NCBI RefSeq assembly: GCF_032362555.1
Contig: NC_083507.1
Location: 5,335,001-5,399,000, forward strand
Source of the DNA: Amyelois transitella
Taxonomy: Eukaryota; Arthropoda; Insecta; Lepidoptera; Pyralidae
Direction of reading: 5' to 3'
DNA: 64,000 nt
A program made the translations under genes and the position numbers. The notes under the pieces are model-generated. The model did not search any database. It had not been told where the DNA came from and was given only the letters and a program-made list of their open reading frames with translations. Of this stretch, positions 34,841-49,500 are shown in pieces (position 1 is the stretch's first letter; each line of letters begins with the position of its first letter).

Positions 34841-37210
34841 TTTTTCAATTTCATGTGTTCTCCGCTATGTGTTACTAGTCGGGGGCGTTAAATTCAAGTT
34901 TTCAAATTTTTATAATATTCATAAAAATAAGCTTAGGTTACTTACTGTTCTCATTTTTATTTTGTGTGTTTTACTAAGGCTATAGAGCATATCTACTACT
35001 GTTTAGGTTTAAGTTGTCTTTGAATGTAACTTGGTCCACAAGTGTGTGCCAGCTTCATTGTTATGATGAAATCAATGCTTTATTTTACCTTTATTTATTT
35101 ATTGTTTTATTTTAGGTATCAATTCAAGATAAAATATGGCAAAAACTAAAATTAACATTTAAAAGCATGTTTTTTTTACTATACATTTGATAATAGAAAT
35201 ATATTCAAGGGTAGTGCTGCAAATATTTAATGAAATCTTAAACTGAAAAATTAGTGTAGCTAGGATTGAATGTCAAGAATATATTTATATCCATATCCAA
35301 TTGTCGGCGCAATTTTTAGACGTATTTCTTTTAGGGCATAAGATTCAATGGCTCCAACGTGAATACAACTCCAATACTGAATCATTGATTCAGGGAATTT
35401 TGACACACTAAAAACATTGCGAACATCACGTTGCCTTTGGCAGGTGCTATTGGGGGTGTGCCAAAAGTAAAATTCTTCTTTTTTTAACTTGTTCTTAGCC
35501 ATAGAAATTGAAATAATTAAATTCTATTACATCATGAAGTAATATAAACTCAATTGGGCTGTGTAGCAGGACTGCTTTATGAATCTAGAATTAATTATTG
35601 TAAGTTTATTTTGAAACTAAAAGCTTGTGAAATCTACAATTATGACAATGTGTAGATTAATGTGTAGTTTTCTAGTGCATTTAAATAAACATGTTTGTTA
35701 TGTAAAACTAAACAATAGTACATAGGTAAGGCAAAGGCCTCAGGTGCTTGCTTTTCATCCTGATTGTAATTTTGTGACACAAGTATTGTGAATATGTTTG
35801 CTGATATTTTTCTGAAAATCATTGTGCCTTATTTATTGGAAGTGCAAAATTGAAACAGTAACAAAAGGTTCCTTTTAAATTTCAATGAATATTGTTGTAG
35901 GTAATTTAATCTAGTCCTATATAGAATATTAAAAATGGTTCCGTCCAAAGTGCTCCATTACCCATTTTCTGTCATAAACTCCTTCTGTGAGTGATTATTC
36001 CTCAACATTTGACTATTATGTACTCAATAAATGATAAATCAAATTAAAACTATGAATTTACTTTTAATATCGTATGTATATGACCTAAGTAGTTACTTAC
36101 TTTTAAATGCTTAAAGGAGTGATTAGGTAGATAAAGTGCCTTAGTGGCAGCGAGAAAGTAGGTATTTCAAAAATAAACTACAAATGTTATATTCAAATGT
36201 TTATTTCACATTTTCAGTAAAGCATAGATTGTAGATATCACGTTTCAGTTATGCACACAAGTCAATCCATATCAAACATGTAACAAAATGTTACGCTTTT
36301 CTATACAAAAGTAACGCTACACTGTTTATGGCGTAATAGCTGTTAGTGTAATCGCATAGAAAAAAAATTATAAACATATTTTATTTACATACATCTAAAT
36401 ATATTTATTAGGTACATGAGTTTTTATATGAAAATGGTATAAAAATTACACTTTCATATATTATTTTACATACATGTCATAATACAAATGCGGTCCGTAA
36501 CCTAAGTTTGAAAAAATATAACAATAGTAAAAGCCACAATGCTTTTTATAAACATTACATAACAGTCCTACTCCGTCTGAATAATTTCATAAAAAATGGA
36601 AAATACTTCGCTCCAGGCACTGTCTTTAAATTTAAGTATTTATTCACGAATACGTGTACCAATTTTTAACATCTCCGTTAAAAACATACAAAAATTTGAA
36701 ATGAAATTAAACAATGGTAGGTTTTTATACTCTCACTTATAATATTTGCATAGCTTACAAATATTGCAGAGCAAAAATCCTTCCGTAAAGTAGTGGTGTT
36801 GATCCCACTTCTTAACTTTATTGTTGAAATTGTATAAAGATTATACGTAGTGTGCATGGGATGCGCGCCACTGTTATATACCTATAACAATTATCATTTT
36901 TGATAATTATAAATTAGTACATACCGATGCGCAACTAAATTGAATAATAGATCCCAAATCATATTAACACTTAACAAATAAATAAAATAACCCACGTACA
37001 TATGGCAAATATTTGGCTTAGTAAATATCATACATTTCACTAGGAAACTGAAATGTTTATTTTATTTTAAGAACTGATAGCTTGTGATTAAAATCACAAA
37101 ATAAAGAAACAATCATTATTTACTAATAAGTAAGCAGTAAGATAAAAAGAATGAAACACTGGGGTCACAAGGTGGTCAAAACACGGCTACGGAATTCTGG
37201 AGAAACATTT
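34841..37210. other. Convergent intergenic region / possible navigator 3' UTR
   Basis: It lies between two tail-to-tail genes. The distal part of the navigator 3' UTR may extend here; another AATAAA in minus orientation is at 36200-36205. An 80-codon minus-strand frame (35260-35502) starts MAKNKLKKE but was not recognised. Confidence 0.4.
35260..35502 (-). CDS. Unassigned 80-residue open frame
   Basis: A complete ATG-to-stop frame of 80 residues: a basic start (MAKNKLKKEEF), two central Cys and a Tyr/Ile-rich end. I do not recognise a family. It lies between the poly(A) region of the CEP43-like gene and the navigator 3' end. It could be a small gene, a decayed retrocopy or chance. The mixed rather than AT-driven amino-acid composition is the only reason to list it. 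Confidence 0.2.
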   Translation of the reverse strand: MAKNKLKKEEFYFWHTPNSTCQRQRDVRNVFSVSKFPESMIQYWSCIHVGAIESYALKEIRLKIAPTIGYGYKYILDIQS

Positions 37211-37222
37211 TTTATTTTTATT
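37211..37222 (-). terminator. Candidate poly(A) signals of the navigator gene
   Basis: Two adjacent AATAAA hexamers on the minus strand (37222-37217 and 37216-37211), about 180 nt after the stop. A further candidate lies at 36205-36200. Which one is used cannot be decided from sequence. Confidence 0.35.
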
Positions 37223-37397
37223 TTCACGGCATCATCTATAATTTACAGCACCTGATTTGATGGGTAAGCCATTTACTGTTACGTAACGTATGTTAGACGT
37301 TACAGACGGCGCCAGTTGATTATGGGAAATATATATGTATTGATGGTGCCGTGATTTTAGTGCTGTTGTGTCCAGTTCAATCTCGACAGTAAATATT

Positions 37398-37520
37398 TTA
37401 TAGCTCATTCCCCATAGAGCTGTCATGTGTGAGATTCGAGTCCATACTGGCATTATCAGAGTCTTGGCTTTGGTTTCCACTATAGTTTGCAGCTTCTTGG
37501 AGGCGCATTAGCATGTTCAA
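37398..37520 (-). CDS. sick: Navigator exon 17, C-terminus and stop
   Basis: 40 codons plus TAA, acceptor TATTTCCAG. Starts [20 protein letters not shown], the conserved NAV C-terminal block. Confidence 0.9.
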   Translation of the reverse strand: MNMLMRLQEAANYSGNQSQDSDNASMDSNLTHDSSMGNEL

Positions 37521-40500
37521 CTGGAAATAAATTTACAAATTATAATATCAAGTGAAACAAAGTTGAAACATTGCTTTTATAAGTTTACGTTGTTTTCCTT
37601 ACCAATGGATCTTGGTTGTTGTTGCTGGCAGAGTCGGGATTCGACTCTTCCATGTCCAGATCTTCTACTGTTATCGCTCTCAATGTCTGCAATAAAGAAA
37701 AAGAAATCAGTTCCAGCTGCGTGATTGTCTCCAGAATAGGTAATCGTTTATTTTATGATGTAAATGATGATGATAATTTAGGTATATTTATTTGCAGCGT
37801 TATTCATTCAAATATGAAATTCCTAAATATAAGAACCATAGAAATCGGAATAATTGAACAGTTTTGAGCTCTAAACCCATCTATAAATTGTTAATGTTTA
37901 TATCTTGACGTTTGGCGTGGGTCCAACCCCGTGTGCCGTACAACGCCACGCTTTCACGAACAGCTTCCTAAAGATATTTTAAGCTGCGTACGGAATGATA
38001 TTTACTATCCCACGGCTGATAAAAAATACATACGTGCGAATGATTGGGCTCCCGCCATGGGTAGGACGACTTGACATGTTGCAGTGGGTCCAAACCAGCG
38101 TGTCTTCGACGGCCGTACAACGCTACTCCTTCGCGAACAGCTTCTGACGCGTACGGCACGATACTGTAGTTCCACACGTCCGCGAACCACGCCTGGAAAT
38201 ACAAGAATCGATATGTTAGTAATGGCTTCAAAATATGTAGGTATTAAGTACCTAATAGATTGTACCTTATTTAGTCTAGTTCGATTACGTTTATAATTCT
38301 TGGAATTTTTATTTGAGGGCTAGCAACCTATTATCTTTGAATCTAAATTGACAAATCCAGTTTAAGTGGCTTTCGAGTGCTGTGACAGAAGAGCCTAGGT
38401 GACGCCGCTTGAGGAATTCGCCTCGAGGAGAGAGTTGAGTGTGGACCAGATGCAGCGAATCCAGTATTGCCACCAGCGCCGACTTATTTGTAGGGAGAAC
38501 AGTCTTTAGCGACGATACCTGACCATATAAGAAAGGTTTAATGGTTAAAGGTTCATCAAAAGTTATTTACCTGACTGGCCTCCAAGTCCATGGGGCACGC
38601 TAAGAAGAGCCTGGGGCCGACTGTGACATCGCTGGAGGAATGCGCCTCGAGGAAGGAGTTGAGTGTGGACCAGACCCCAGGCAGCCACTCTAGTACTGCT
38701 GCTAACGCCGGTTCCCGTCTGCCCAGACGTAGTTCCAAAGAGAACAGTTTCCGACGGAGATACCTATATACGTTAGGTAAGCGATGTTTAATTATTTATT
38801 TATTTATTAACATTAGCAGTATAAAGCTAATGCGTAAATTTATCCAGCCTTAATTTAAATTCTATCATGTAGTTCTGGTAATTGTAAATCTATCCCGTGA
38901 GAGATAAAGAAATGATGTGTGTGGGTGTTTACATACGTGAATTACGACAATTTATTTATGAACAGAAATATGCAGACAGGCATAGCCCAATCTTCAAAAA
39001 CAATATAATTCTATCTACAATGACATGTTGAAGATCAACTTTGTGTTCAATCTTATTTGGAATATACTTGCATAACAAATGCATGCAAAGCTAGTATTTT
39101 ATGTGTACAACGAGTAGATATATATTAAGTTTACCTAGCTAAGAATCCTTTCACTGGTTCCATGTGATTCGCAGTCAAGAGCCACCTGAAGTTATGGTGC
39201 AGTTGCAAATTTGTTGTGTTACATGTTGCTTGAGACATTGTCCCTGTAAAAAAGCGCAGTGTTTAAATGCCAACCCACGAAACGGATACTGTTGAAAATT
39301 GGTAGAGATATAAATTATAAAAGAAATTTCGACGGTAGCTGGATAAATTTTGCATGGACCGCCACTATAATTGACCAAGAAATTATAGATATTGCCAAAA
39401 CAATATAGGACAATAAGATATTTAGTCTTACAATAAGAAATTTTAATCCGCTCCGATATCTTTGAGACTTATAGGTATGTAGACTCTTACCGATAATAAC
39501 AGGCATGTTTCTATTGTCAGGCGGCAGTAACCCCGCGAAGGCGTCTCCAAGCGCCGAAGCGTGCTGCAAGTTGTCCAGCACCACTACGGAGGGTAACGCT
39601 GCTTCTTCACCAGCGGTTGCGGCCCCGCATTGCTCCGCGATGTTCGCCAGGTAAGCTCGCAGTTCATTGCACGATTTGCGATCGACACTGGAAATTTAAT
39701 AGGTTAGATTAGTAATTATAACAAAATGTTTAACATAGAATCAGACGGATAGTATGAAGATTAAAATGTAGACGTGTGATGTCTTTCTATAAAAAAGCAC
39801 ATAGGCTTATTTTATTTCTTTTGTACAACATAGTCTTCGTTGGGTGGTATTATCGGCTCCAATAAATCAATCAAACACTCACTTAAAAGGGGCAACGGCC
39901 TCAGCAGGAACACATGCCAGTACCACTCAATCTACGAGAATCACAGTTCTCATACCTATCTATAACTATCTTAAACACTCACTTAAAAGTGGCGACGGCT
40001 TCGGCAGGCACACCTCTTCTCTGCGTCTTCTGCACGTAGAACTCTGCTAGCTTGGCCGCCAGGTACGATTTGCCAGTGCCACTCGGCCCGCAGAGAATCA
40101 CGCGCCGGTGCTCCGATAACAGGGATACGTATCTGTTGAATAAAATGTAATTTTTTTATTCGGTTATCAGTGACATTAGCAAGAAATATTAAAAACACCG
40201 CAATAGGTGAGTCGTTCAGGCCAGCTATTCCATTTGATAACAGGTTGTACATATGTGTTTTTTTCATCTCTAAAACACATTTGCTCGTTTGACATCAGAT
40301 TTTTTACTAACATATTGCGTAAAAGTTGACTGGCATCATGATCATGTATTCATTGCTTAAAGATTCACTAAATATTCATAATAATTAGTGAATCTTCTTT
40401 CTAATATATTATATATATATTAGAAAGAAGATAATAATATAAACTCACCTATATACAATATTTTTTGGTATAAGGCTGTCGAACGCCAAACTGCCGACTC

Positions 40501-43500
40501 CTTGCAGGCAGATGTAGAGGGTGTTCACAGTTCCTATGATGTATCCGCACGGGAGCAGTTCCGGGAATCCTATCTCCGGGCCTCGCGTCGCCTCGCCCAA
40601 GTGATACGACGTAATCGAATCAGTATTTAATCCCAGATTTGTTCCCGGGTCTATTCTAGATAAATAATCCTTAAATGTTTTCCTAACTATGTAATCTAAG
40701 TTCTGCCAAGTAGTCTTGCCAGAAATATACGTGTACGCTATAGTGAATTCATTGGCGTTTATTGTCGAGTCACTATTATACACATTCTTATATGAATTAC
40801 TGTGCGTAGATTTATTGCTTTTAAGGCTATTCGTGTTAGATTTATTGATCTGTGGGAAGTCCTGGCACTCTGCCTCTGGACTGTGGTTTTGTGATATTCG
40901 AGGTGAGTCGAAGCTCGGTTGTTTTTCGTAGTGGTTGAACGCGCTAGCGGATTGTTTCGCAAAAAATCTGACTTCAGACTCTGTAAGCGTGTCTTGGACC
41001 TCTTCGAAATATCTTTGGAATGTCTCTGGTTGGCCCAAGTACACAGCTATCGCGATCTTCTTACCATCTGTCGTGTCTCCTTGACTATCGGCGACCCCTA
41101 AAATAACATTTCCACATTAATAACACATAAATTTTGTTATGAAAACATAATTGATAACATACTGTCTATCGATCTACATAAAGTAACTATTAGGTATGAA
41201 AACAACTATGATTCACCGGTGACACAAAAGTATGAGTGACCAAGATAACAACATTTTATCATAGGAAAATAGATTCTAAATGAAACAAGAGAGTAGTCGA
41301 TAAGATAACACAGTTTGTTGCAAAACAATTTCAACCTCGCAGTTCCAGGAGAACATTATTCCTTCCACTCTTCATCTTAGTAAATTCCATACCTTAAAAA
41401 TCTCATATACCTAAAAAAAAATATTCATCCTTGAGGGCTTCAATAATGCCCAAAATAACTTTTCCAAGCGGACGAAGTCGCGGGCACAGCTAGTACATTA
41501 TATAAACTGGGGTTCCGACCATAGAAAAAATTAAAAAAAATATGCTGTCCACTTACCAATATCTGAGTAGCTCTCCCCAATCGCTAGTTCTCTAGTCTTC
41601 GGCGGAGGCAACACAGTATTGATATCATAGTCTCCGCTTAGCCTCTCAGTGGCACTGAGTCCATTAGTGAACATATCAGCGGATCCGTTCAAGGCGAGTA
41701 GTTCTCCTTTCTCGTTCAGTTCGCATACGGCTTTATTACCGTATATAGGCTCCATTCCGGCGGTAGGAGAGCTCTTCTTATAGTCCGGAGTGGAAGTTAT
41801 GCAGTTGAAGTCGAGGTCTAAGGGCTGAGAGTGAATGTCTATCGTCGTCTGAAACAAGATTTTGCCTTCAGTATGCAAATAAATTTAGTTAACGAGGCAT
41901 ATTGATAACAAATAATGCGTCTATCTAAGTTCCTGCAGGAATAGTTTTCAATTATTTAGAAAACTATTCCTACTAAGCGCACTACTGCAGCGCCACTGAG
42001 GCCAAACAATACATTAAACGATCCAAATGTTATTTTCAAACTACCTTGTTACCAAAAACATACCTGATGCATAGTGGCTTGGTCTGCTAGACTGAATCTC
42101 CTTGGGTCTTCGACAGCCGACCCGCCAGTCCCGAGGGAACTCTGGCTGCCAGCCAGGGACCGCGACGTCACTAAACGTTGGAGGCGCTCGTTGTTTTGCT
42201 TCAGGTTCAACATTTCATTCTACAGACATAAAAAAATCGATCTTAGATGACTTATTTCAGAATTAAGTAAAAAGTAACCGGCTGCTTTGTTAATAAGTAA
42301 ACATTGGAAAAATGTCAATAACAAATACCTACGATAAAACAAGAGCTTTTGTTGAATGAGAATGTGTGAATGTTATTGTAACTATCTTTTGTTGAACATC
42401 ATAATAAAGTTTACTCAGTTGGACTGCTAGGGTTAACAAAGTGTTAAATACTTACTCTCATTTTGATGACGGTATCTTTGAGACTTTCCAGTTGATGCGC
42501 TGAACTCAGAGCCTCTAATCTTATGTCAGTCAGGACGAGGTCCTTCTCTCTCAACTGTCTTTTTAGTTCGTCCACCAAACCCGAGTCTTCTGGTTTTTCT
42601 GAAACAAAAATATTATTTTTTTCAAGTTTCACATTATTTTTTATTAATATATCATTGATATCCCGTTTATCAAGAAAGCTCAGTTACCGTGGTATTCTTG
42701 GGTTAAAATTAACTCATTAAATAGAATGAAGGATAGCAAGATTCAAATACTACTTGCTAAATTTTTCCTTTTTTTTTTGCGTTATGTAAATAAAATTATT
42801 TCACGCATACTGATGTACAAAATTAAAAAATGCTTATCCAATTGTAATTTTTCTTAGTAATGGAATTTTTTCAAGGTATAGTTATACCTACGCATGCGCT
42901 GCGCATAGTTCTTCAATTGTCTACTCGTTTGAGTCTTCCTTGTTAACGCATTTCCATTGTATTCTCTGTACTGTACGGCCCTCTGTACAAGCTTAGTTTA
43001 TCAAATCTCACTCATAGCGTATTTCCGATTGTATCATTTGTTTTCGCCTTTAAATCTTGAGGTGTGCTAATATAACTGATCTAATATTATGCCGTTAAAA
43101 GATTTTACAGTCCGTGCATGCCTAATCCATTTTGGAAAACCATTTTATCTTCTGCATCGTTCAATGATAACCAATTTAGATACACTTAAAGATGTTTAAG
43201 ATCTAACTGTACACTATAACAACGAGGCGCCTGTCAAAGTTCAACGTGAACCTTTCACTGGGTCACCCTAATTCCGTTAAAAGTATGGGCAAACTGCCTG
43301 AGGCATTGTTTGTTCAAGTAATAAATCTTATGCTCACCTTTGGTCGGCTCCTCGGGCTTGACCGCGGGTACCGCTGTCTTGTCCTGGAAAAGTGTTTTTA
43401 ATTAATGATCCATAGACAATATGGACATCTAAATTTATCATTTTATAAAAGAAATAAAAATAAGTTTTGGCAAATTTATCACGCTAGACGCTACCTGTAA

Positions 43501-46500
43501 ATTATTAATATTTCTTTTTGTATGGAAATTTGTACAATAAATAAGAAGCTATCATAGACTTCTTTTAATTACACTAACCGTAATGAAACTGATCAATCAA
43601 TCATTATCAATTAAACTATCAAAATTGAAAGTAAGTATTAATATATTGTGGTACATGAAATCTTGTTTGGTCAAATAGACAATTGTTTTTACACACACAT
43701 ATTTCTATCGTGATTACCTATTAATATTCATCTGATATGTATGATTAATATCTGCCAATAAATATTTCACAGATTGTTAATAACCCTTCTGATCAGAATT
43801 TCAAAACCAACGGTAAAATCAGTTTCATCAGTACTCTTAATAAAATTGTGAGTTCTTAATTAAGAACATCGGGCAACGATGTGACCGCAACAGCCTATGG
43901 GCCATTGTCGAAGAAGTGCTAAATAATAGCCACTAAGCGATTGAGTACAGAAGCTTTGGCGTATAAATTATTTTAAAAAAACTCAATTCATCATCGTCAA
44001 TAATGTTGATCAGTAAAACAATAAAGTTCGTATCGCTCGTAGGTTCTCGTAGCAAAGTATGTTTGAAGCTCATTTATGACAAATCACATAGTGAGTATAG
44101 TGTGGAATTACTGTTGTGAAATCTTTTATTTCCCTAGATTTTGTTTCAGACCTACCTTACTATCCACAAGGACTTCATGGGAATGTTCCAGGCTATTTTC
44201 ATTGCTGCCTTCTCGTATAGTGTGGGGGTCGTCGTAGTGGTGCGACCCGGACGAGCTGTCTTGGGACGACAGTTGCCCGAGGGACGAATGCTTCGCCGTC
44301 TTCGAGATTTTAGCGTTCCGTGAGAACGCCTTTGTGAACGATGATCGTAGCTGTTAGGAAATTTCTAAATCAGAATCTGATTGCCTCGTTTATTTGAATT
44401 AAAGTATTAGACATACATATTTTGTTGTTCTCTCTCATGTTATCTCTGGGTGTTTTTAGTAAATACTTCTACCGCATTGCTTCGAGCCTGGGGTATTAGT
44501 ATAAGGCATATTTTGTTTTATGTTGTGCTTACATTTTTTTATGAAAGTATTTTTTTCTGGTGGCTATCTTCAAACTGCGGCTCATTAAATATTATTTATG
44601 AAATTTACAAGTGGTTAATATTGTGATAAACTTGTTACTTCTTATATTCGTAACCATTCAGCCGATCACATGTTTGAAGTATTATCACGTAAAAATGTAA
44701 AGAGACTTAGATATAGGTATAAGCATGTATGGGGTGACAACTCTCTTTGCATCATCTGTAAATTTTCTACAAATATATTCAAAGTTTATAAAAGATGTCA
44801 ACTTTGATATACGTACCCATCCCTTTTTCTTATGCTTCTTATCATGAGGCATTGATGACCCGCTGCTCAGACTGTTGATACTGGATACACTATCAGTGGA
44901 GAGATGCCTTGTGATTGCCCCATTCCCAGTTTGAGCGTTTCGTTGTGGCGAAGACTGTGTTTGTGGGTGTGGTTCTTGCTGCGAGAGAAATAATATTATT
45001 GCATAAAAGGGAATTAAGAATCCTTGAAATATTGTGCTATATCTATCGAAATCTTGATAATTTTCGCTGTTATTTTTACTGGTATGATAACAGATTAACT
45101 GGTATGATTACAAATTAGATAAGTAGATAGTATAAGATACATTGTACCTATACCAGAAATATGAAAAATTAATGAAGAAATGACCCAATAACATCCATTT
45201 AAATAAACAATCAATTTGATATAATTCTTTATTTCTTTTTGACCATTGAACCATATTAATGAAGTGATATTATAAGTATGTCACGCATCAACCAGTTTCC
45301 AATACCAAATGGGGTCGAATTCATTTGATGGTCAATTTAATGTTATTGGTGCAGTTTATTACCGGCCATTACTATATAATATAATGGCGCCACACAAAGC
45401 GTATTTAATGTCTCACAAGAATTGCACATAAATAAACCATAAAATCGATTGCATAAACGCTGGTCTGTTTACCACGCTTTTTTATATTTGTCGAATACAT
45501 ACAATAAATTATTATAATTATATCGATCAAGGTATAGGCTGTTACTTGGACGATTTTTGGGTGTCTTGTTAGACTATCATTAGTCTACACTTCCGGAGGG
45601 AAGTAATGGAGATCATAAAGCTACTTTTAGGCATTATACTAAAATCTAAGGTTTCCTCTTTCGTTACGAATCCCTTGTTTATTACGTTACAGAAGTTCGG
45701 GATCATATTTTTTAGTAGGAAGTACTTGGTAATTTTAATAGAACAATGAAGATTGCTTTTTCCACTTTAAATTTTCCCCTGCCATTGTGCATATAGGTCA
45801 GCGTGAGGGAAGAGCTTAATGGGTAAAATGCATCATTATCATACAAAAACATCTAATGCACTTGATCCCATTGTGTCAGCGCCGCGGGCTGATACACCAT
45901 GATTGATAGCTCTAACCAAAGTCGAGTTTCATCATACAACAGGGAAAATTAATGTCTATTAGTGAAATTATTTTGTACACGAAACGCAACTTATCTTGTC
46001 GTTGTCGTAGCATCTAAATTTTGAATTAGTAAAATCTATACTATTGTTACAAACTGACTTTGATTACTTATTTATTTAAATTCAAAAACAATTTGAAAAA
46101 TAGTCCATTTTATGCTAAAAGCTATAAACTAGAGTTAACCATAATAATTGTGTTCAATAGAAAACTTAACATTTCGCCATTATTTGTAAAATAAATTAAC
46201 CATAAGACTCTTATTTCTGTGCAGTTGTATAAAAAAAGGGTAGCGGTTGTATAATCTTACCTGTCCAGTCATATTAACGCCATCTGCTCGGATGCCCATA
46301 GATTGCATATGGGCCGTAGTAAGGCCGGCCTGGATAGACTGCTTCCGAAGCAGTTCTATCGTTTGTCGTAGCTCCGTCACCTCAGAGTCCTAGTAAATCA
46401 GTAAAAGTAATTAATGGATAAAATCAACTGCTCAGTTAAATTGCAACAAGGTTTTTAAAACAAAAGAAAATCTTGCGAACGGTCTGATGGTAAACGGTTT

Positions 46501-49500
46501 TAAAGTATATGGGTGGATATTTGTGTTCCCGACCTATGTTGGAAGAGGAAATATATAACTACTTTTTTACTTGCGGTCAACGTTTTAACATAGATAAAAC
46601 CACCTCTTTCCCGGAGGGGTAGGCAGAGACCACATCTTTCCATTTGCCACGCGATTTCTGCATACTTTTTCTTTTCATACACTTTCACAACTCTTTTCAA
46701 GCAAATATATTTAATCACAAAGAAAAATAATGGTATTTGGTTAGGTCATCTCCGCCCAACCTTAGTTTATTCGCAGTCTGTTTTAGTTTATAAGACGTAA
46801 TAAACTGCCATGTACTAACATTAATGTCCGCTGTAGTTATTTACATACATACAGTGCTCTAAATAGCTCAATTGTGAGTTGAACCATTTATTATTTCCCT
46901 TCACAAGATCACTTGCTCACTAATATGACATGATCAATACTTGAATCTGTAATCCAGAGTATGTACGCTATCTATCTGAACGCGACCTTTCAATTTTTTA
47001 ATCTGCATTTTCGATATTGAAATGAAAATATCTCTAAATCATGTTTTACATAAATTTTAAGTGCTCAGATATAAAAAGGTTTTAGTTGTTGAAGGGTAAT
47101 AAAACTGGTTTATTACCTTTCTCTCGGCTGTGGCTGTGAGCTGCTGCAGTCTTTGCGTCATGTTCGAGAGACTCTGTTCAAACGCCGACACCACATGGGC
47201 CTGTAACAATCAAAATATTATTTTTAGACATACGCATGGCTTGTAGTAAAACCAAATAGGTAAGGTTTGATGCAGACAACAACTAAAAGCTAGCAAAGGC
47301 AAGAATTTAAGATGTTTACCAAAAGTATTTTGTTTGATATGTAAATGACGGGTCACTGTAGATCTAGGGAGACTACTGTTGAGAAGATTCCTCTTGTATT
47401 ATTGTGGATGCTGGATACAAGTGATAAAGTTGGTTATAGCGTACATTGCGACGTAGCGGAATATAATCGCTAGTTCCTATCTTCTATTTCACCAGACAGA
47501 AGAAAGTAGGTTCACACTCGGTTATGCTAAGGTAAGGTGTAACCCACGTTTTATGCCATGATAAATTTTAGATACCAAACAGTAATATATTCACACTTTC
47601 TTGAAGACATTTTAATATAATATTCATTTGAATTATATATATTACTTATATTATTACCAAGCAGAAGAACCTAAGGAAATCGTTTTACCTTAGAATGTTG
47701 GATATCTCTGACCAGTTCCTCTCATTATTTTTTTTACTTACTGTAATAGTAATTGCAAATTAGAGTATAAAGAGTAGTACAGGGAAGGAAGATATATTTC
47801 TTTGCGACGTAAGTATTTCAACAATAAATTATACCTGTATTTTATGGTTTATTTATATAAAGAAATAAGTAAAAATACAATTACTTTAGTTGACCGAGAG
47901 AGCGAAGTGAGTGAAGTCTACCGATCAACTTGGGGCGAATATACATTTTTGTATGTTTGTGACGTGATATCTTTTTAAACAGTTGGTTTGATTTGATAAA
48001 ATGTTTAATATATGTATGATTTCTCAATAGAGTTTTGAAGTTCATAGGGTATTAAAATCATTAAAAAATATAAAAAAATTAAGTGACCGCGAAGTTTCAC
48101 GGCGACATCTAAATAAAATAACTAGAGGTAGGTACAGTCAACTGCAGGGAAACTTGACTCCTACCGTTGTTTTGTATGATCGGGGGGTCACGTTTCCCTA
48201 CCGTTGCCTGTACCAAGTTTAAATTACGCAAACAGTGACCAACGAGATTTCCATCTAACTGTAATAAGAGACGACCACAAACGACACAGATCTTAGCCAG
48301 TTCGTTACATGTGATTATTATGTATCCAGTCCATCCCTGGGCGCGATAAATTAAACTAGTTACATCTTTATGGGCACACCTACACAATATATGAGACTAT
48401 AATATTAAGACAAGTTTAGGACACCACACCACGTGTTACATTTTTAAACAAGTTGCCTAAAAAAGTAGGTATATTTAATAATGGTGTAGATTGTAGTTTA
48501 AAGTCAATATAGGCGGGTCAAATTTAACAACTTTATAAAATATATTTGTATTTGCCTTTTTTAAATTGTTTATATTAGTCAACTTATTTGTAATTTGTAA
48601 TAGGTAATAATGAGGACTCAAATTATATATTTCAAAAATAACTTTGAAATTTATTTTTATCTTTACACAGTTCTAGGAACAAACTACATAAGTTTCGCAC
48701 AAAAATGTCTGAAAAACATATTAATATAGGTACTAAATAAGGAAGCGAACCTTTTTAGGAAATAACTTTTAAATTTTTATGAAAGGGTTATCGACTTTTA
48801 ACCCTGTAAATACGCGGTGCGGTGCATAAACTGCATGTGAGTCATCGTTATAAATTACTTTATAGTTCGGTAATAGTGGTGTGGGCGCGCTGGACAGACC
48901 CTCTGTTGTTACAGCAAGCACTCAGCGAAATTAAAAGAGTGAGGGTGTCGACCCAATCCCATGACGTTACACCCGAAATTCACTTTATTTACATAGGTAG
49001 GTACTTTGGAAAAGTAGTAAATTGATATTTTTTTTATAATTACCAAAAAGTTTAGTACTTACCACACAAAAAAGATTGACGGAGCATTTTGCGGATTTAT
49101 CAACTCAATTTTAAAAGTAAGACGGAGTTTTATTTAAATATTTACACTTAAAAAAATATGAAATTGGAAAAGTATGATTTTAATTTCTACGACTAATTTG
49201 GTAGGTACTATTTAAATAAGTCTGTGTTGAGATCAAACTAATGTCAGTAGGATGATATGAGAAATTTATTCATTAAACCACCTGACAAGCTTTGTTGTAA
49301 CTAAAAAGGTGTGGCGAATGTAGTTTATTTAAGCGTACAGGCATGTTCCACAAAAGAATAATTCACCTGCCGACTAGTATACTGCCAGTCCAGTTACATA
49401 CTTTGTTTTATATGTTTGACAGATCCTAGATACACCTTTTGCACGTGCCATCTTAAAATATTATCGTTTGAGATATCCGAATGGTTCAGTATATTCTGTT

